Shown: positions 1 to 8,299 of the stretch, one piece after another
Layout: every line of letters begins with the position of its first letter
Numbering within the stretch: position 1 is the first letter of the stretch
Source: Xanthomonas chitinilytica
Lineage (GTDB): Bacteria > Pseudomonadota > Gammaproteobacteria > Xanthomonadales > Xanthomonadaceae
NCBI RefSeq assembly: GCF_026107455.2
Contig: NZ_JAPCHY010000007.1
Coordinates: 1-64,000, forward strand
Direction of reading: 5' to 3'
Length of the DNA stretch: 64,000 nt
Translations under genes and position numbers: made by a program
Notes under the pieces: generated by a model
What the model was told of the DNA's origin: nothing
Database searches by the model: none
Seen by the model: the letters and a program-made list of their open reading frames with translations, nothing else

Positions 1-45
1 CAGGCCAACAGCTCCACCCAGAACGTGCTGAGCCTGCTGGGCTGA
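1..45 (+). CDS. fliC: Flagellin, C-terminal end only (partial)
   Basis: Only the last 14 codons and the stop are inside the window. They read QANSSTQNVLSLLG, which matches the extreme C-terminal helix of bacterial flagellins (typical ending: QAN-x-x-x-Q-x-VLSLL). This helix packs in the D0 core of the filament. The gene lies just upstream of fliD, the usual flagellin-cap order in Xanthomonadaceae, and is followed by a strong terminator. The identification rests on a short stretch plus context. Confidence 0.8.
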   Translation, partial: QANSSTQNVLSLLG

Positions 46-78
46 TCCCGGTAGCAACACCCCGTCAGGTGTGATCGA

Positions 79-110
79 GGCCCCTCCGCAAGGAGGGGCC
101 TTCTTCTTTT
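79..110 (+). terminator. Rho-independent terminator after flagellin
   Basis: A perfect 9-bp stem (GGCCCCTCC / GGAGGGGCC, 79-87 and 92-100) closes a GCAA tetraloop and is followed by a T-rich tract at 101-110. It isolates the highly expressed flagellin transcript from fliD. Confidence 0.9.
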
Positions 111-131
111 GGGGGCTTCATGCCGCCCTTG

Positions 132-180
132 TCGCGACTGACGTCGCTCCTACAAGGTCCCTGCGGTTGTAGGAGCGACG
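132..180. repeat. GTAG-type REP (palindromic repeat), interrupted pair
   Basis: Two inverted 14-bp arms (142-155 and 167-180) surround an 11-base loop. Each arm contains the GTAGGAGCGACG unit, extended on the left by the internal hairpin GCGACTGACGTCGC. The right copy is interrupted: about 18 unrelated bases separate GCGACG from TCAGTCGCG near 199-207. The unit is the same as in the perfect palindrome near 17946. REPs starting with GTAG are known from Stenotrophomonas and relatives. Confidence 0.75.
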
Positions 181-312
181 CCGGGTGGCCTCGGGCCATC
201 AGTCGCGCGCTTTGCCTGCGCAAGCCCCCCGGGCCGATCCTCCCTACCGGCTCCGGCATGGGACTTGCTTCCCATCCGGCGACACCCCGCCCGGCCGTGC
301 ACGCCGGCGGAC

Positions 313-339
313 TAAAGCGGACGCGTACCTGGCCGATAA
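313..339 (+). promoter_or_regulatory. FliA (sigma-28) promoter of fliD
   Basis: TAAA (313-316), 15 bases, then GCCGATAA (332-339): a perfect match to the sigma-28 consensus. The expected transcript start near 346 lies about 50 bases before the fliD ATG. The rest of the 350-base gap between fliC and fliD holds only the terminator and the REP element. Confidence 0.9.
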
Positions 340-395
340 CGACGAGAGGCCAGCCACGGCCACACGACGGGCAACCGGCCCTGCAAGGAAAACCA

Positions 396-1745
396 ATGGC
401 ATTGAACACAATCGGCTCCGGCCTCGATATTCCCAGCATCGTTTCGGATCTGGTCGCGGCGGAGCGCAAGCCCACCGAGAACCGGATCAACAGTGCCGGT
501 TCGGCCGCTACCGCCAAATTGTCGGCGCTGGGCAACATCAAGAGCGCGCTGAGCAACCTGCAGACGGCGCTGGAAACGCTGGGAAAGAGCGCGACCACGC
601 CGGCGTTCAAGGCAAGCGTGCCCGATGGTTCCGGATTTTCCGCGAGCACCGGCACCGGCGCGGTCGCCGGCCAGTACAACGTGGAAGTGGTGAGCCTGTC
701 GCAGGCGCAGAAGCTGACCTCCGGCGCGTTCGCCAAGGACGCGGCGGTAGGCGACGGCACCCTGTCCATCGCCTGGGGCGATACCTCCCTGGACGTGGAG
801 ATCGCCGAGGGCAGCACCCTTGAAGACATCGCCAAGGCCATCAACCAGGCCGCCGGCGGCAAGGGCGTCAACGCCAGCGTGATCACCGCCGATGACGGCC
901 AGCACCTGGTGCTCAATGCCGTCGACTCCGGAACCGAAGGCGCGCTGACCCTCTCCGCCAGCGGTGGCAACGGCGGCCTGTCCGCGCTGACCTGGGACGG
1001 TGCCGCCGGTGGCCTGGCCCAGACCGTGGCCGCCTCCGACGCCGTGGTGCGGGTCGACGGTTTCGAGCGCACCTCCAGCAGCAACACCATCGCCGACATC
1101 GTTCCCGGGGTGACGCTCACCCTGTCCAAGGCCGACCCGGGCACCACCCAGACCCTTACCGTCAGCCAGGACAACACCCCGCTGAAGACCAACCTGCAGG
1201 CGTTCGTGTCCGCCTACAACGCGGCCGTGAGCATGCTGAAGTCGTCCAGCAGCTACAACGCCACCACCAACACCGCCGCGGCCCTCACCGGCGACGCCAT
1301 GGTGCGCGGCCTGCAGCAACAGCTGCGCAGCCAGCTCAGCGGCAACGTCAACGAACTCAAGGCCCTCGGCGTCACCATCAGCAAGGAAGGCACGCTGAGC
1401 CTCAGCGGTAGCGACTTCGACAAGGCCATGGCCAGCGACCCCGCGGCGGCCAATGCCCTGTTCGGCGAGAACGGCAAGCTGAGCAGCAGCCTGAAGTCGA
1501 TGATGAAGAGCCATCTGGACAGCTCGACCGGCACCCTGAGCCTGCGCACCGATGGCCTGAACAAGCAGATCAAGAAGCTGGAAAAGGATCTGGACGACCT
1601 GGACGCCCGCATGGAGAAGGTGGCGGCCCGCTACACCGCCCAGTTCACCGCCATGGACCAGCTGGTGGCGCAGATGCAGACCACCAGCGACTACCTGACC
1701 CAGCAGATGGCCTCGCTCGCCTCGCTCACCTCGAAGAACAAGTGA
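396..1745 (+). CDS. fliD: Flagellar filament cap protein FliD (hook-associated protein 2)
   Basis: FliD forms the pentameric cap at the filament tip and folds flagellin subunits as they are exported. The 449-residue product begins MALNTIGSGLDIPSIVSDLV, the typical FliD N-terminal heptad region (GSGLDI, V-x-x-L-x-x-AE). It has a long central Thr/Ser/Gly/Ala-rich D2-D3 part. Its C-terminal coiled coil (from about residue 390, K-QIKKLEKDLDDLDARMEK) ends in the usual FTAMD-x-LVAQM-x-x-T-DYL-x-Q-Q region. ATG 396 was chosen because AAGGAAA stands just before it and the sigma-28 promoter at 313-339 lies upstream. The open frame extends to 120 but would start ahead of the promoter. Confidence 0.96.
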   Translation: MALNTIGSGLDIPSIVSDLVAAERKPTENRINSAGSAATAKLSALGNIKSALSNLQTALETLGKSATTPAFKASVPDGSGFSASTGTGAVAGQYNVEVVSLSQAQKLTSGAFAKDAAVGDGTLSIAWGDTSLDVEIAEGSTLEDIAKAINQAAGGKGVNASVITADDGQHLVLNAVDSGTEGALTLSASGGNGGLSALTWDGAAGGLAQTVAASDAVVRVDGFERTSSSNTIADIVPGVTLTLSKADPGTTQTLTVSQDNTPLKTNLQAFVSAYNAAVSMLKSSSSYNATTNTAAALTGDAMVRGLQQQLRSQLSGNVNELKALGVTISKEGTLSLSGSDFDKAMASDPAAANALFGENGKLSSSLKSMMKSHLDSSTGTLSLRTDGLNKQIKKLEKDLDDLDARMEKVAARYTAQFTAMDQLVAQMQTTSDYLTQQMASLASLTSKNK

Positions 1746-1759
1746 GGACAACGTCCCCC

Positions 1760-1787
1760 TCAAGTTTCCGCGATCGCGGGCCGATAG
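1760..1787 (+). promoter_or_regulatory. Probable FliA (sigma-28) promoter of fliS
   Basis: TCAA (1760-1763) and GCCGATAG (1780-1787) are separated by 16 bases, one more than the other promoters here. The -35 region reads TCAAGTTT, close to the enteric TAAAGTTT. It lies about 110 bases before fliS. The extra spacer base lowers confidence. Confidence 0.55.
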
Positions 1788-1898
1788 AGACAGCAACGAA
1801 CATCGCACCCTGGCCGGGCCGGACGCCGACATGCGCCGGCAAGCGCCAATCGACCGCCCGCAGCGCCTGATCGACGGGAACAGAGGAGACTTCGACAC

Positions 1899-2318
1899 AT
1901 GTATGGTTCCAGCCACCAGTATGCCGAGCAGTACCGCAAGGTCGGCGTCTCGACCAGCGTGACCGACGCCGATCCGCACAAGCTCGTGGCCCTGCTGCTG
2001 GCCGGCGCCTGCGAGCGCATCCGCCTGGCCGAAGCCTGCCTGGAGCGTGGCGACCAGGCCCGCAAGGGCAAGGCGATCGGCGAGGTCTGCGCCATCGTCG
2101 GCCACCTGAACGGCTCGCTGGACCACGAGGCCGGCGGCGAGATCGCCGGCAATCTTTCCGCGCTGTACGACTACGTGCTGCACCGGTTGACCGAGGCCAA
2201 CCTGCACAACGACCCGGTCGCGCTGCGCGACGCCCTGGCATTGCTCGGCGAAATCGAGTCGGCGTGGAATGCCATCCCCAACCAGCAGCGACCGCAACCC
2301 GTCGCTGCCACCGTTTGA
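1899..2318 (+). CDS. fliS: Flagellin export chaperone FliS
   Basis: FliS is a small helical cytoplasmic chaperone that binds the flagellin C-terminus and prevents premature polymerisation. The 139-residue product starts MYGSSHQYAEQYRKVGV and continues with the family pattern DPHKLVALLLAGACERI, then a helix ending near GHLNGSLDHEAGGEIAGNL. This is the usual FliS length and order. The ribosome site AGAGGAGA lies about 10 bases before the ATG. It sits immediately after fliD, as in most polar-flagellum clusters, and is followed 7 bases later by a FliT-like gene. Confidence 0.95.
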   Translation: MYGSSHQYAEQYRKVGVSTSVTDADPHKLVALLLAGACERIRLAEACLERGDQARKGKAIGEVCAIVGHLNGSLDHEAGGEIAGNLSALYDYVLHRLTEANLHNDPVALRDALALLGEIESAWNAIPNQQRPQPVAATV

Positions 2319-2325
2319 GGCAAGA

Positions 2326-2631
2326 ATGGCTCACGATACCGAACTCGACGACCTCTACTCCGACCTGGAAGCGCTGCGCGGCGCGCTCGAGGACGAGGAC
2401 CATGCGCTGGCCGAACAGCTGGTGGCCAGCCATGACCTGCATCTGCGCCGCTATGTCGAGACCCGCGGGTCGCAGGCGCCGCTGAGCGCCCTGCAGGGGT
2501 TGCTGAAGCTGCAGCAGACGCTGATGGCCGACATGCTGGCCCGTCGCGACCTGGCCGCTGCGCGCCTGCGTGCCGGCCGCCGCTCGGTGCGCGCCGCCAA
2601 CGCCTATCACCAGGCAGAATCGCTGGCATGA
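2326..2631 (+). CDS. Small helical flagellar protein, FliT-like candidate
   Basis: A 101-residue acidic, probably all-helical protein (start MAHDTELDDLYSDLEALRGA) with no signal peptide or membrane segment. In many genomes the gene after fliS is fliT, an export chaperone for FliD that can also restrain flagellar regulators. Size, helicity and position fit that role, but I see no clear FliT signature, so this is inference from context. It begins 7 bases after fliS, and its stop overlaps the start of the tPilZ gene (ATGA), so the three are translated as a unit. Confidence 0.6.
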   Translation: MAHDTELDDLYSDLEALRGALEDEDHALAEQLVASHDLHLRRYVETRGSQAPLSALQGLLKLQQTLMADMLARRDLAAARLRAGRRSVRAANAYHQAESLA

Positions 2632-3212
2632 CCGACGCCCGCGCCGCCGCCATCCACCACCCCGCCGAGAGCGAGCTGTTCGACGACGCCCTCAGCTGCG
2701 ATCTCGCCCTGCCGGCGGAATTCCGGCTGGGCAGCGCCGCCATCCGTCCCGGTGCGGCGGAAACGCTGCTGCGCGGCGTGGCGCTGGTCGAGGATGCACG
2801 CGGCGGCGGCGACGACGGCGACGAACGCGGCGAGTCCTCGCAGCAGTTGCTGCGGCTGGAAGCCAAGCTGGACCTGACCCTGGTGCTGCTGGGGCGGCTG
2901 GTGCGCCAGTCCAGCGACGCCCTGCCGCTGCGTCCGGTGCGCTGGTCGCGCCGCGGCCTGCGGCTGGAGCTGGGCATGCGCAGCGGCGCTTCCGCCGGCA
3001 GCCAGGGCATCGTCCGCCTGCAACCCTCCGAATGGCTGCCCGACCACATCGAGCTGCCGGTGACGGTGCTGGCCGAAGTGGCCAATGGCGCCGGCGGTTT
3101 CTTCCTGTGGCTGCGCCTGCAGGGCGCCGGCGACGCGCTGGAAATGGCGCTGGAACGCCACCTGTTCCGCCTGCACCGCCGCCAGGTCGCGGAATCCCGG
3201 CGTTCGCGCTGA
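2628..3212 (+). CDS. Atypical PilZ (tPilZ) c-di-GMP receptor-like protein
   Basis: A 194-residue protein resembling the tetramer-forming PilZ protein XC6012 of Xanthomonas campestris, which lies in the same flagellar neighbourhood. The N-terminal part (FDDALSCDLALPAEFRLG) is followed by a long helix near residues 75-95 (SSQQLLRLEAKLDLTLVLLG), the heptad region through which XC6012-type proteins tetramerise. A beta-rich PilZ-like core follows (PVRWSRRGLRLEL, then LPVTVLAEV). The canonical RxxxR and DxSxxG ligand motifs are not seen, so direct c-di-GMP binding is doubtful. It overlaps the preceding gene by 4 bases. Confidence 0.75.
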   Translation: MTDARAAAIHHPAESELFDDALSCDLALPAEFRLGSAAIRPGAAETLLRGVALVEDARGGGDDGDERGESSQQLLRLEAKLDLTLVLLGRLVRQSSDALPLRPVRWSRRGLRLELGMRSGASAGSQGIVRLQPSEWLPDHIELPVTVLAEVANGAGGFFLWLRLQGAGDALEMALERHLFRLHRRQVAESRRSR

Positions 3213-3243
3213 ACCTGCCCGGCCTCCGCGGCCGATTAATCGG

Positions 3244-3272
3244 TTGGCGCCGCTGCCCACCTCGGCTATGGT
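3244..3272 (+). promoter_or_regulatory. Possible sigma-70 promoter of the NarL-type regulator
   Basis: TTGGCG (3244-3249) and TATGGT (3267-3272) are separated by exactly 17 bases. Transcription would begin near 3279, after the ATG at 3268 and before the GTG at 3304, which supports the GTG start. Each box matches consensus at only four of six positions. Confidence 0.35.
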
Positions 3273-3303
3273 GAACGCCTCCCACGCCGCGTTCACATTT
3301 CCA

Positions 3304-3936
3304 GTGCGAATCCTCATTGTCGACGACCATACCCTGGTCCGTGCCGGGCTCAGCCGGCTGCTGCAGGCATTCGACAATGTCGAGGTGGTGGCCGAAGCCA
3401 GCAATGCCGAGCAGGCGCTGGAAATGGCGGTGCGGCACACCCCCGACCTGATCCTGATGGACCTGTCGCTGCCCGGCCGCAACGGCCTGGACGCCCTCAG
3501 CGACGTGCGCCAGAAGGCGCCGCTGACCAAGGTGGTGATGATGTCCATGTACGACGACGCGGTGCACGTGCGCGATGCGCTCGACCGCGGCGCCGCCGGC
3601 TTCGTGGTCAAGGATGCCGCCCCGCAGGAACTGGAGCTGGCGCTGCGCGCGGCCCACGCCGGGCAGGTGTTCCTGAGCCCGCAGATCTCGGCCAAGATGC
3701 TGGCGCCCATGCTCGGTCGCGAACGCCCGGTCGGGATCGCCGCGCTTTCCCCGCGCCAGCGCCAGATCCTGCGCCAGATCGGCAGCGGCCTGAGCACCAA
3801 GGAAATCGCCGCCGATCTCGGCATCAGCGTCAAGACGGTGGAGACCCACCGCGCGCGGATGATGGAATCGCTGGGCTGCCGTCGCGCCAACGACCTGGTG
3901 CTGTTGGCCGCCCGCCACCAGCAGGAGCTGGGCTGA
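3304..3936 (+). CDS. NarL/FixJ-type response regulator with LuxR HTH
   Basis: A two-component DNA-binding regulator of 210 residues. The receiver domain (about 1-118) has the acidic pair D7-D8, phosphoacceptor D53 (LILMDLSLPG) and a lysine in GFVVKDAAP. The LuxR-type helix-turn-helix is at about 145-205 (LSPRQRQILRQIGSGLSTKEIA, then SVKTVETHRARMM). GTG 3304 gives the standard start VRILIVDDH. An in-frame ATG at 3268 is possible but overlaps a likely -10 box, and neither start has a clear ribosome site. No histidine kinase lies next to it. Its place between the chaperone genes and rpoN is conserved in Xanthomonadaceae, but its targets cannot be inferred. Confidence 0.88.
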   Translation: MRILIVDDHTLVRAGLSRLLQAFDNVEVVAEASNAEQALEMAVRHTPDLILMDLSLPGRNGLDALSDVRQKAPLTKVVMMSMYDDAVHVRDALDRGAAGFVVKDAAPQELELALRAAHAGQVFLSPQISAKMLAPMLGRERPVGIAALSPRQRQILRQIGSGLSTKEIAADLGISVKTVETHRARMMESLGCRRANDLVLLAARHQQELG

Positions 3937-3981
3937 GCGCGTCGGAACCCTGGCGGATCGCCCCAACCCGAACGCCCGTCA

Positions 3982-4112
3982 CAGAATGGAATTCTGGCGC
4001 ACGCCGTGGCGCCCAGTCCCCGGAACCCGGAAATCCATGCCGCACAGGCACTTGCCGCGTCGAAACTCCGGCGTATGTAGGGGCCGCCCCGACGCGACGT
4101 CGGAAATCCGAC
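3982..4112. promoter_or_regulatory. Two short palindromes in the rpoN leader region
   Basis: The 273-base gap before rpoN holds CAGAAT-GGA-ATTCTG (3982-3996) and GTCGGA-AA-TCCGAC (4099-4112). Both are perfect dyads and could be operators. I see no convincing sigma-70, sigma-54 or sigma-28 promoter here and nothing else of note in the gap. Confidence 0.25.
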
Positions 4113-4209
4113 TACCCCACTAGGGAAGCCCCCGATTCAAACCCCGACACCCCGAACGCAAGATACGTTCCACAACGCGCCGGGGACTTGGCGCAGCCGG
4201 GGAATACCG

Positions 4210-5616
4210 ATGAAGACCTCCATTTCCGCCCAGCTCGGGCAACAGCTCCACCTCACGCCTGCCCTGCTGCAATCGATCCGCCTGCTGCAGCTCAACGGCA
4301 TGCAGCTGGAACAGGAAATCCGCGCCGCGCTGGAAAACAACCCGCTGCTCGACCTGGAACAGGAAGCCGAAGCAACCCCCGTGCCGGAAGCCGCCGCCGA
4401 CCCGGCACTGGATACCGCCGCGTTCGACGAACTGCCGGAAAGCTCGATGTGGGACATCCCCGGCGCCAGCTGGCGCGACGGCGACGACGACCGCATGGCC
4501 CAGGTCGCCGCCGGCGAGTCCAGCGATCCGCAGCTGCGCGTGCTGCAGCAGCTGGCGCTGGAACTGGACGACGGCGATCTGGCCATCGCCGCCTTCTGGC
4601 TGGAGCACTGCGACGAAGCCGGCTATCTGGACGCACCGCTGCCGCAGCTGATCCTGCTGGCCAGCGCCCACTTCGATCGCGATGCCGCCCATGTCGAAGC
4701 CCTGCGCCAACGCCTGCTGCACGGCGATCCGGCCGGCATGGCCGCCAGCGACCTGCGCGAATGCCTGCAGGCGCAGCTGCGGTCGCTGCCGGGCCTGGTC
4801 GCCGGCCGCCCGCTGGCCACGCGCATCCTCGCCGGCGATCTGGCGCTGCTGGCCGCGCACGACTACCCCGCTCTCGCCGACGCCCTCTCGGTGGAGGAAG
4901 CCGACGTGCACGAGGCGGTGCGGCTGATCCTGTCGCTGCAGCCGCGCCCCGGCGAACAGCTGCTGCCGCAGGCCAACGCCGTGGTGGTCCCCGACGTGCT
5001 GGCCTGGCATGCCGACGGCCAGTGGCGGGTGGCGCTGAACCCGTCCACCACCCACCGCGTCGCCATCAACCCCACCTACGAGCGCGCGCTCAGCGAAGCC
5101 GGCGAGAGCGCCCAGCCGCTGCGCGAGATGCTGCAGGAAGCCCGCTGGCTCACCCGTGGCCTGTCGATGCGCTACGAGACCCTGCTGCGCACCAGCCGGG
5201 TGATCGTCGAACGCCAGGCCGCGTTCCTGGTCAACGGCGACGAGGCGATGGCGCCGCTGACCCTGAAGGAAGTAGCCGATGCGATCGGCATGCACGAGTC
5301 CACCGTCTCGCGCATCACCAGCGGCAAGTACCTGCAGACCCCGCGCGGCACCTTCGAGCTGAAGCACTTCTTCGCCGTGCGCCTGGAAGGCGCCAGCATC
5401 TCCGGAGCCGCGGTCAAGGCCATGGTCCGGCGCCTGATCGAATCCGAACCGGCCGGCAAGCCGCTGGCCGACGAAGCCATCGCCGGGCTGCTTTCACGCC
5501 AGGGAGTGAACATCGCACGCCGGACCGTCGCAAAATACCGCGAACAGCTTGATATCGCCCCGGCCCGCGAACGTCGCCGCCGGGACGCCAAGCCCCAGCT
5601 GGCCCGGGTGGGCTGA
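4210..5616 (+). CDS. rpoN: RNA polymerase sigma-54 factor (RpoN2-type)
   Basis: Sigma-54 recognises -24/-12 promoters and needs an AAA+ activator to open DNA, here FleQ encoded two genes downstream. The 468-residue protein has region I at the N-terminus (QLGQQLHLTPALLQSIRLLQ, interacts with activators). An acidic, Ala/Pro-rich region II follows (about 55-105), then the core-binding domain, a helix-turn-helix near 355-380 (TLKEVADAIGMHESTVSRIT) and the RpoN box ARRTVAKYR at about 436-444. Xanthomonads usually have two rpoN genes, and the one beside vemR and fleQ (rpoN2) drives flagellar genes. Sigma-54 promoters occur at four places in this window. Confidence 0.96.
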   Translation: MKTSISAQLGQQLHLTPALLQSIRLLQLNGMQLEQEIRAALENNPLLDLEQEAEATPVPEAAADPALDTAAFDELPESSMWDIPGASWRDGDDDRMAQVAAGESSDPQLRVLQQLALELDDGDLAIAAFWLEHCDEAGYLDAPLPQLILLASAHFDRDAAHVEALRQRLLHGDPAGMAASDLRECLQAQLRSLPGLVAGRPLATRILAGDLALLAAHDYPALADALSVEEADVHEAVRLILSLQPRPGEQLLPQANAVVVPDVLAWHADGQWRVALNPSTTHRVAINPTYERALSEAGESAQPLREMLQEARWLTRGLSMRYETLLRTSRVIVERQAAFLVNGDEAMAPLTLKEVADAIGMHESTVSRITSGKYLQTPRGTFELKHFFAVRLEGASISGAAVKAMVRRLIESEPAGKPLADEAIAGLLSRQGVNIARRTVAKYREQLDIAPARERRRRDAKPQLARVG

Positions 5617-5630
5617 GGAGAATGGAAACC

Positions 5631-6006
5631 ATGAGCAAGCTCACCGTCCTGCTGGTCGACGACCACGAGGGCTTCATCAACGCCGCGATGCGCCACTTCC
5701 GCAAGATCGAGTGGCTGCAGATCGTCGGCAGCGCCGCCAACGGCCTGGAAGCGATCGAGCGTTCCGAGGCGCTGCGCCCGCAGGTGGTGCTGATGGACCT
5801 GGCCATGCCGGAAATGGGCGGCCTGCAGGCCACCCGCCTGATCAAGACCCAGGACGAAGCGCCCTACATCGTCATCGCCAGCCATTTCGACGACGCCGAG
5901 CACCGCGAACACGCGCTGCGCGCCGGCGCCGACAATTTCGTCAGCAAGTTGTCCTACATCCAGGAAGTCATGCCGATCCTGGAACGCATCTCGAAGGAAA
6001 ACAGCC

Positions 6007-6014
<8 letters not shown>
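5631..6014 (+). CDS. vemR: Single-domain response regulator VemR
   Basis: VemR is an atypical stand-alone receiver known from X. campestris, where it lies between rpoN2 and fleQ and affects motility, exopolysaccharide and virulence. From ATG 5631 the product is 127 residues. The two aspartates studied in VemR fall at D11 (LLVDDHEG) and D56 (VLMDLAMPE), and the conserved lysine is in FVSKL. This match in numbering supports ATG 5631. The ATG at 5622 is only one base from the AGGAG site and could not use it. There is no output domain. The end overlaps fleQ by 8 bases, so the two are translationally coupled. Confidence 0.93.
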
Positions 6015-7491
<1,477 letters not shown>

Positions 7492-7545
7492 TCCCGTCTT
7501 TCCGTTTCCCCGGCAACCGCGGGCGCGATCGCCCGTGGCGGCTTC

Positions 7546-7586
7546 GAAGGCCACCCGCTGCAGCGCCAGCCGGTGGCCTTCTTCGT
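7546..7586 (+). terminator. Probable terminator after fleQ
   Basis: A perfect 10-bp stem GAAGGCCACC / GGTGGCCTTC (7546-7555 and 7572-7581) encloses a smaller CGCTGCAGCG hairpin and is followed by a weak T-containing tail. It separates the regulator block from fliE. Confidence 0.5.
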
Positions 7587-7863
7587 TCACGGCGCCCGGT
7601 GGCCGATCCGCCGCCGGATCGCCGACGCCATGATTCCGGCGCGCCGGCGACAGGCACGACCGGGTTCCTGCCGCGACCGGGCCACGGCGCCGCCCTTGCA
7701 GGAGGGGTTGCCGCGATGACCGGGGAAGGCCGGGAATCCGGCGCGCGCGGCCCGGACCAGGCGTGCCGGCCCGGCGTCGCCATCGCCTGGATCCGCCCGC
7801 TGCGACAGGCGCGGCCGGCAACGACGGGGGATGGCCCGCCCCGCCGGAAACCCGCCACCGTTT

Positions 7864-7880
7864 CGGCACGCGGCTTGCAA
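7864..7880 (+). promoter_or_regulatory. Sigma-54 promoter of fliE operon
   Basis: CGGCAC-N5-TTGCA, with the -24 GG at 7865-7866 and the -12 GC at 7877-7878, exactly 10 bases apart. The transcript start near 7889 lies about 30 bases before the fliE ATG. The 430-base gap after fleQ holds only this promoter and the terminator above. I see no FleQ site with confidence. Confidence 0.85.
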
Positions 7881-7921
7881 CTGAACAGGCAGTAGCCACC
7901 CCATTGCCCGGATGTATGCCG

Positions 7922-8287
7922 ATGTCCCATTCCGTCAATTCGATCCTTTCCCAGATCCGCAGCTTCCAGACCCAGGTGGGCCAGCCCTCGATCCGGCCGC
8001 TGGCCGACGCGCCGCGCAGCAACGCGATCGAAGGGCTCGTCTCCGGACAGCCGCTACAGCAGGTTCCCAGCTTCACCGAAACCCTCCGCAGCGCCATCAA
8101 CGGCGTCAACGATGCGCAACAGAAGTCCGGCGCGCTGGCCCGGGCGTTCGAGCTGGGCGAACCCGGCGCCGATCTGGCCAAGGTCATGGTCGCCGCGCAA
8201 CAGTCCCAGGTGGCGTTCCGCGCCACCGTGGAAGTCCGCAACCGTCTCGTCCAGGCTTACCAGGACGTGATGAACATGCCGCTGTAA
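7922..8287 (+). CDS. fliE: Flagellar hook-basal body protein FliE
   Basis: FliE joins the MS ring to the proximal rod and is an early export substrate. The 121-residue product starts MSHSVNSILSQIRSFQ and ends with the family C-terminal pattern (DLAKVMVAAQQSQVAFRATVEVRNRLVQAYQDVMNMPL region, typical ...Q-x-MVAxQxAxxxFxxxxxVRNKLVxAYQEIMxMxV). ATG 7922 gives the normal length. An ATG two codons earlier (7916) is also possible. It is the first gene of a tightly packed operon (fliE-F-G-H-I-J-K) behind a sigma-54 promoter. Confidence 0.95.
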   Translation: MSHSVNSILSQIRSFQTQVGQPSIRPLADAPRSNAIEGLVSGQPLQQVPSFTETLRSAINGVNDAQQKSGALARAFELGEPGADLAKVMVAAQQSQVAFRATVEVRNRLVQAYQDVMNMPL

Positions 8288-8299
8288 GGATAGGTCCGC

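Noticed and set aside
312..2297. Long open frame on the minus strand across fliC-fliD-fliS
   Set aside because: GC-rich coding DNA produces long antisense frames. Its protein is His/Gly/Gln/Arg-rich low complexity with no motif, and the plus-strand genes explain the region fully.
3219..3240. GCCGATTA near 3230 as a FliA promoter of the NarL-type regulator
   Set aside because: The only upstream -35 candidate (TGAA) stands 17 bases away, two more than in the strict sites here, and the -10 is poor.
3993..4012. TGGCGCACGCCGTGGCG before rpoN as a sigma-54 promoter
   Set aside because: The GG and GC elements are 11 bases apart instead of 10, which sigma-54 rarely tolerates, and the -12 lacks the TT.
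4075..4103. GTAGGGGCCGCCCCGACGCG as another REP unit
   Set aside because: Only the first five bases match the GTAG REP unit and the internal hairpin is different, so I do not count it.
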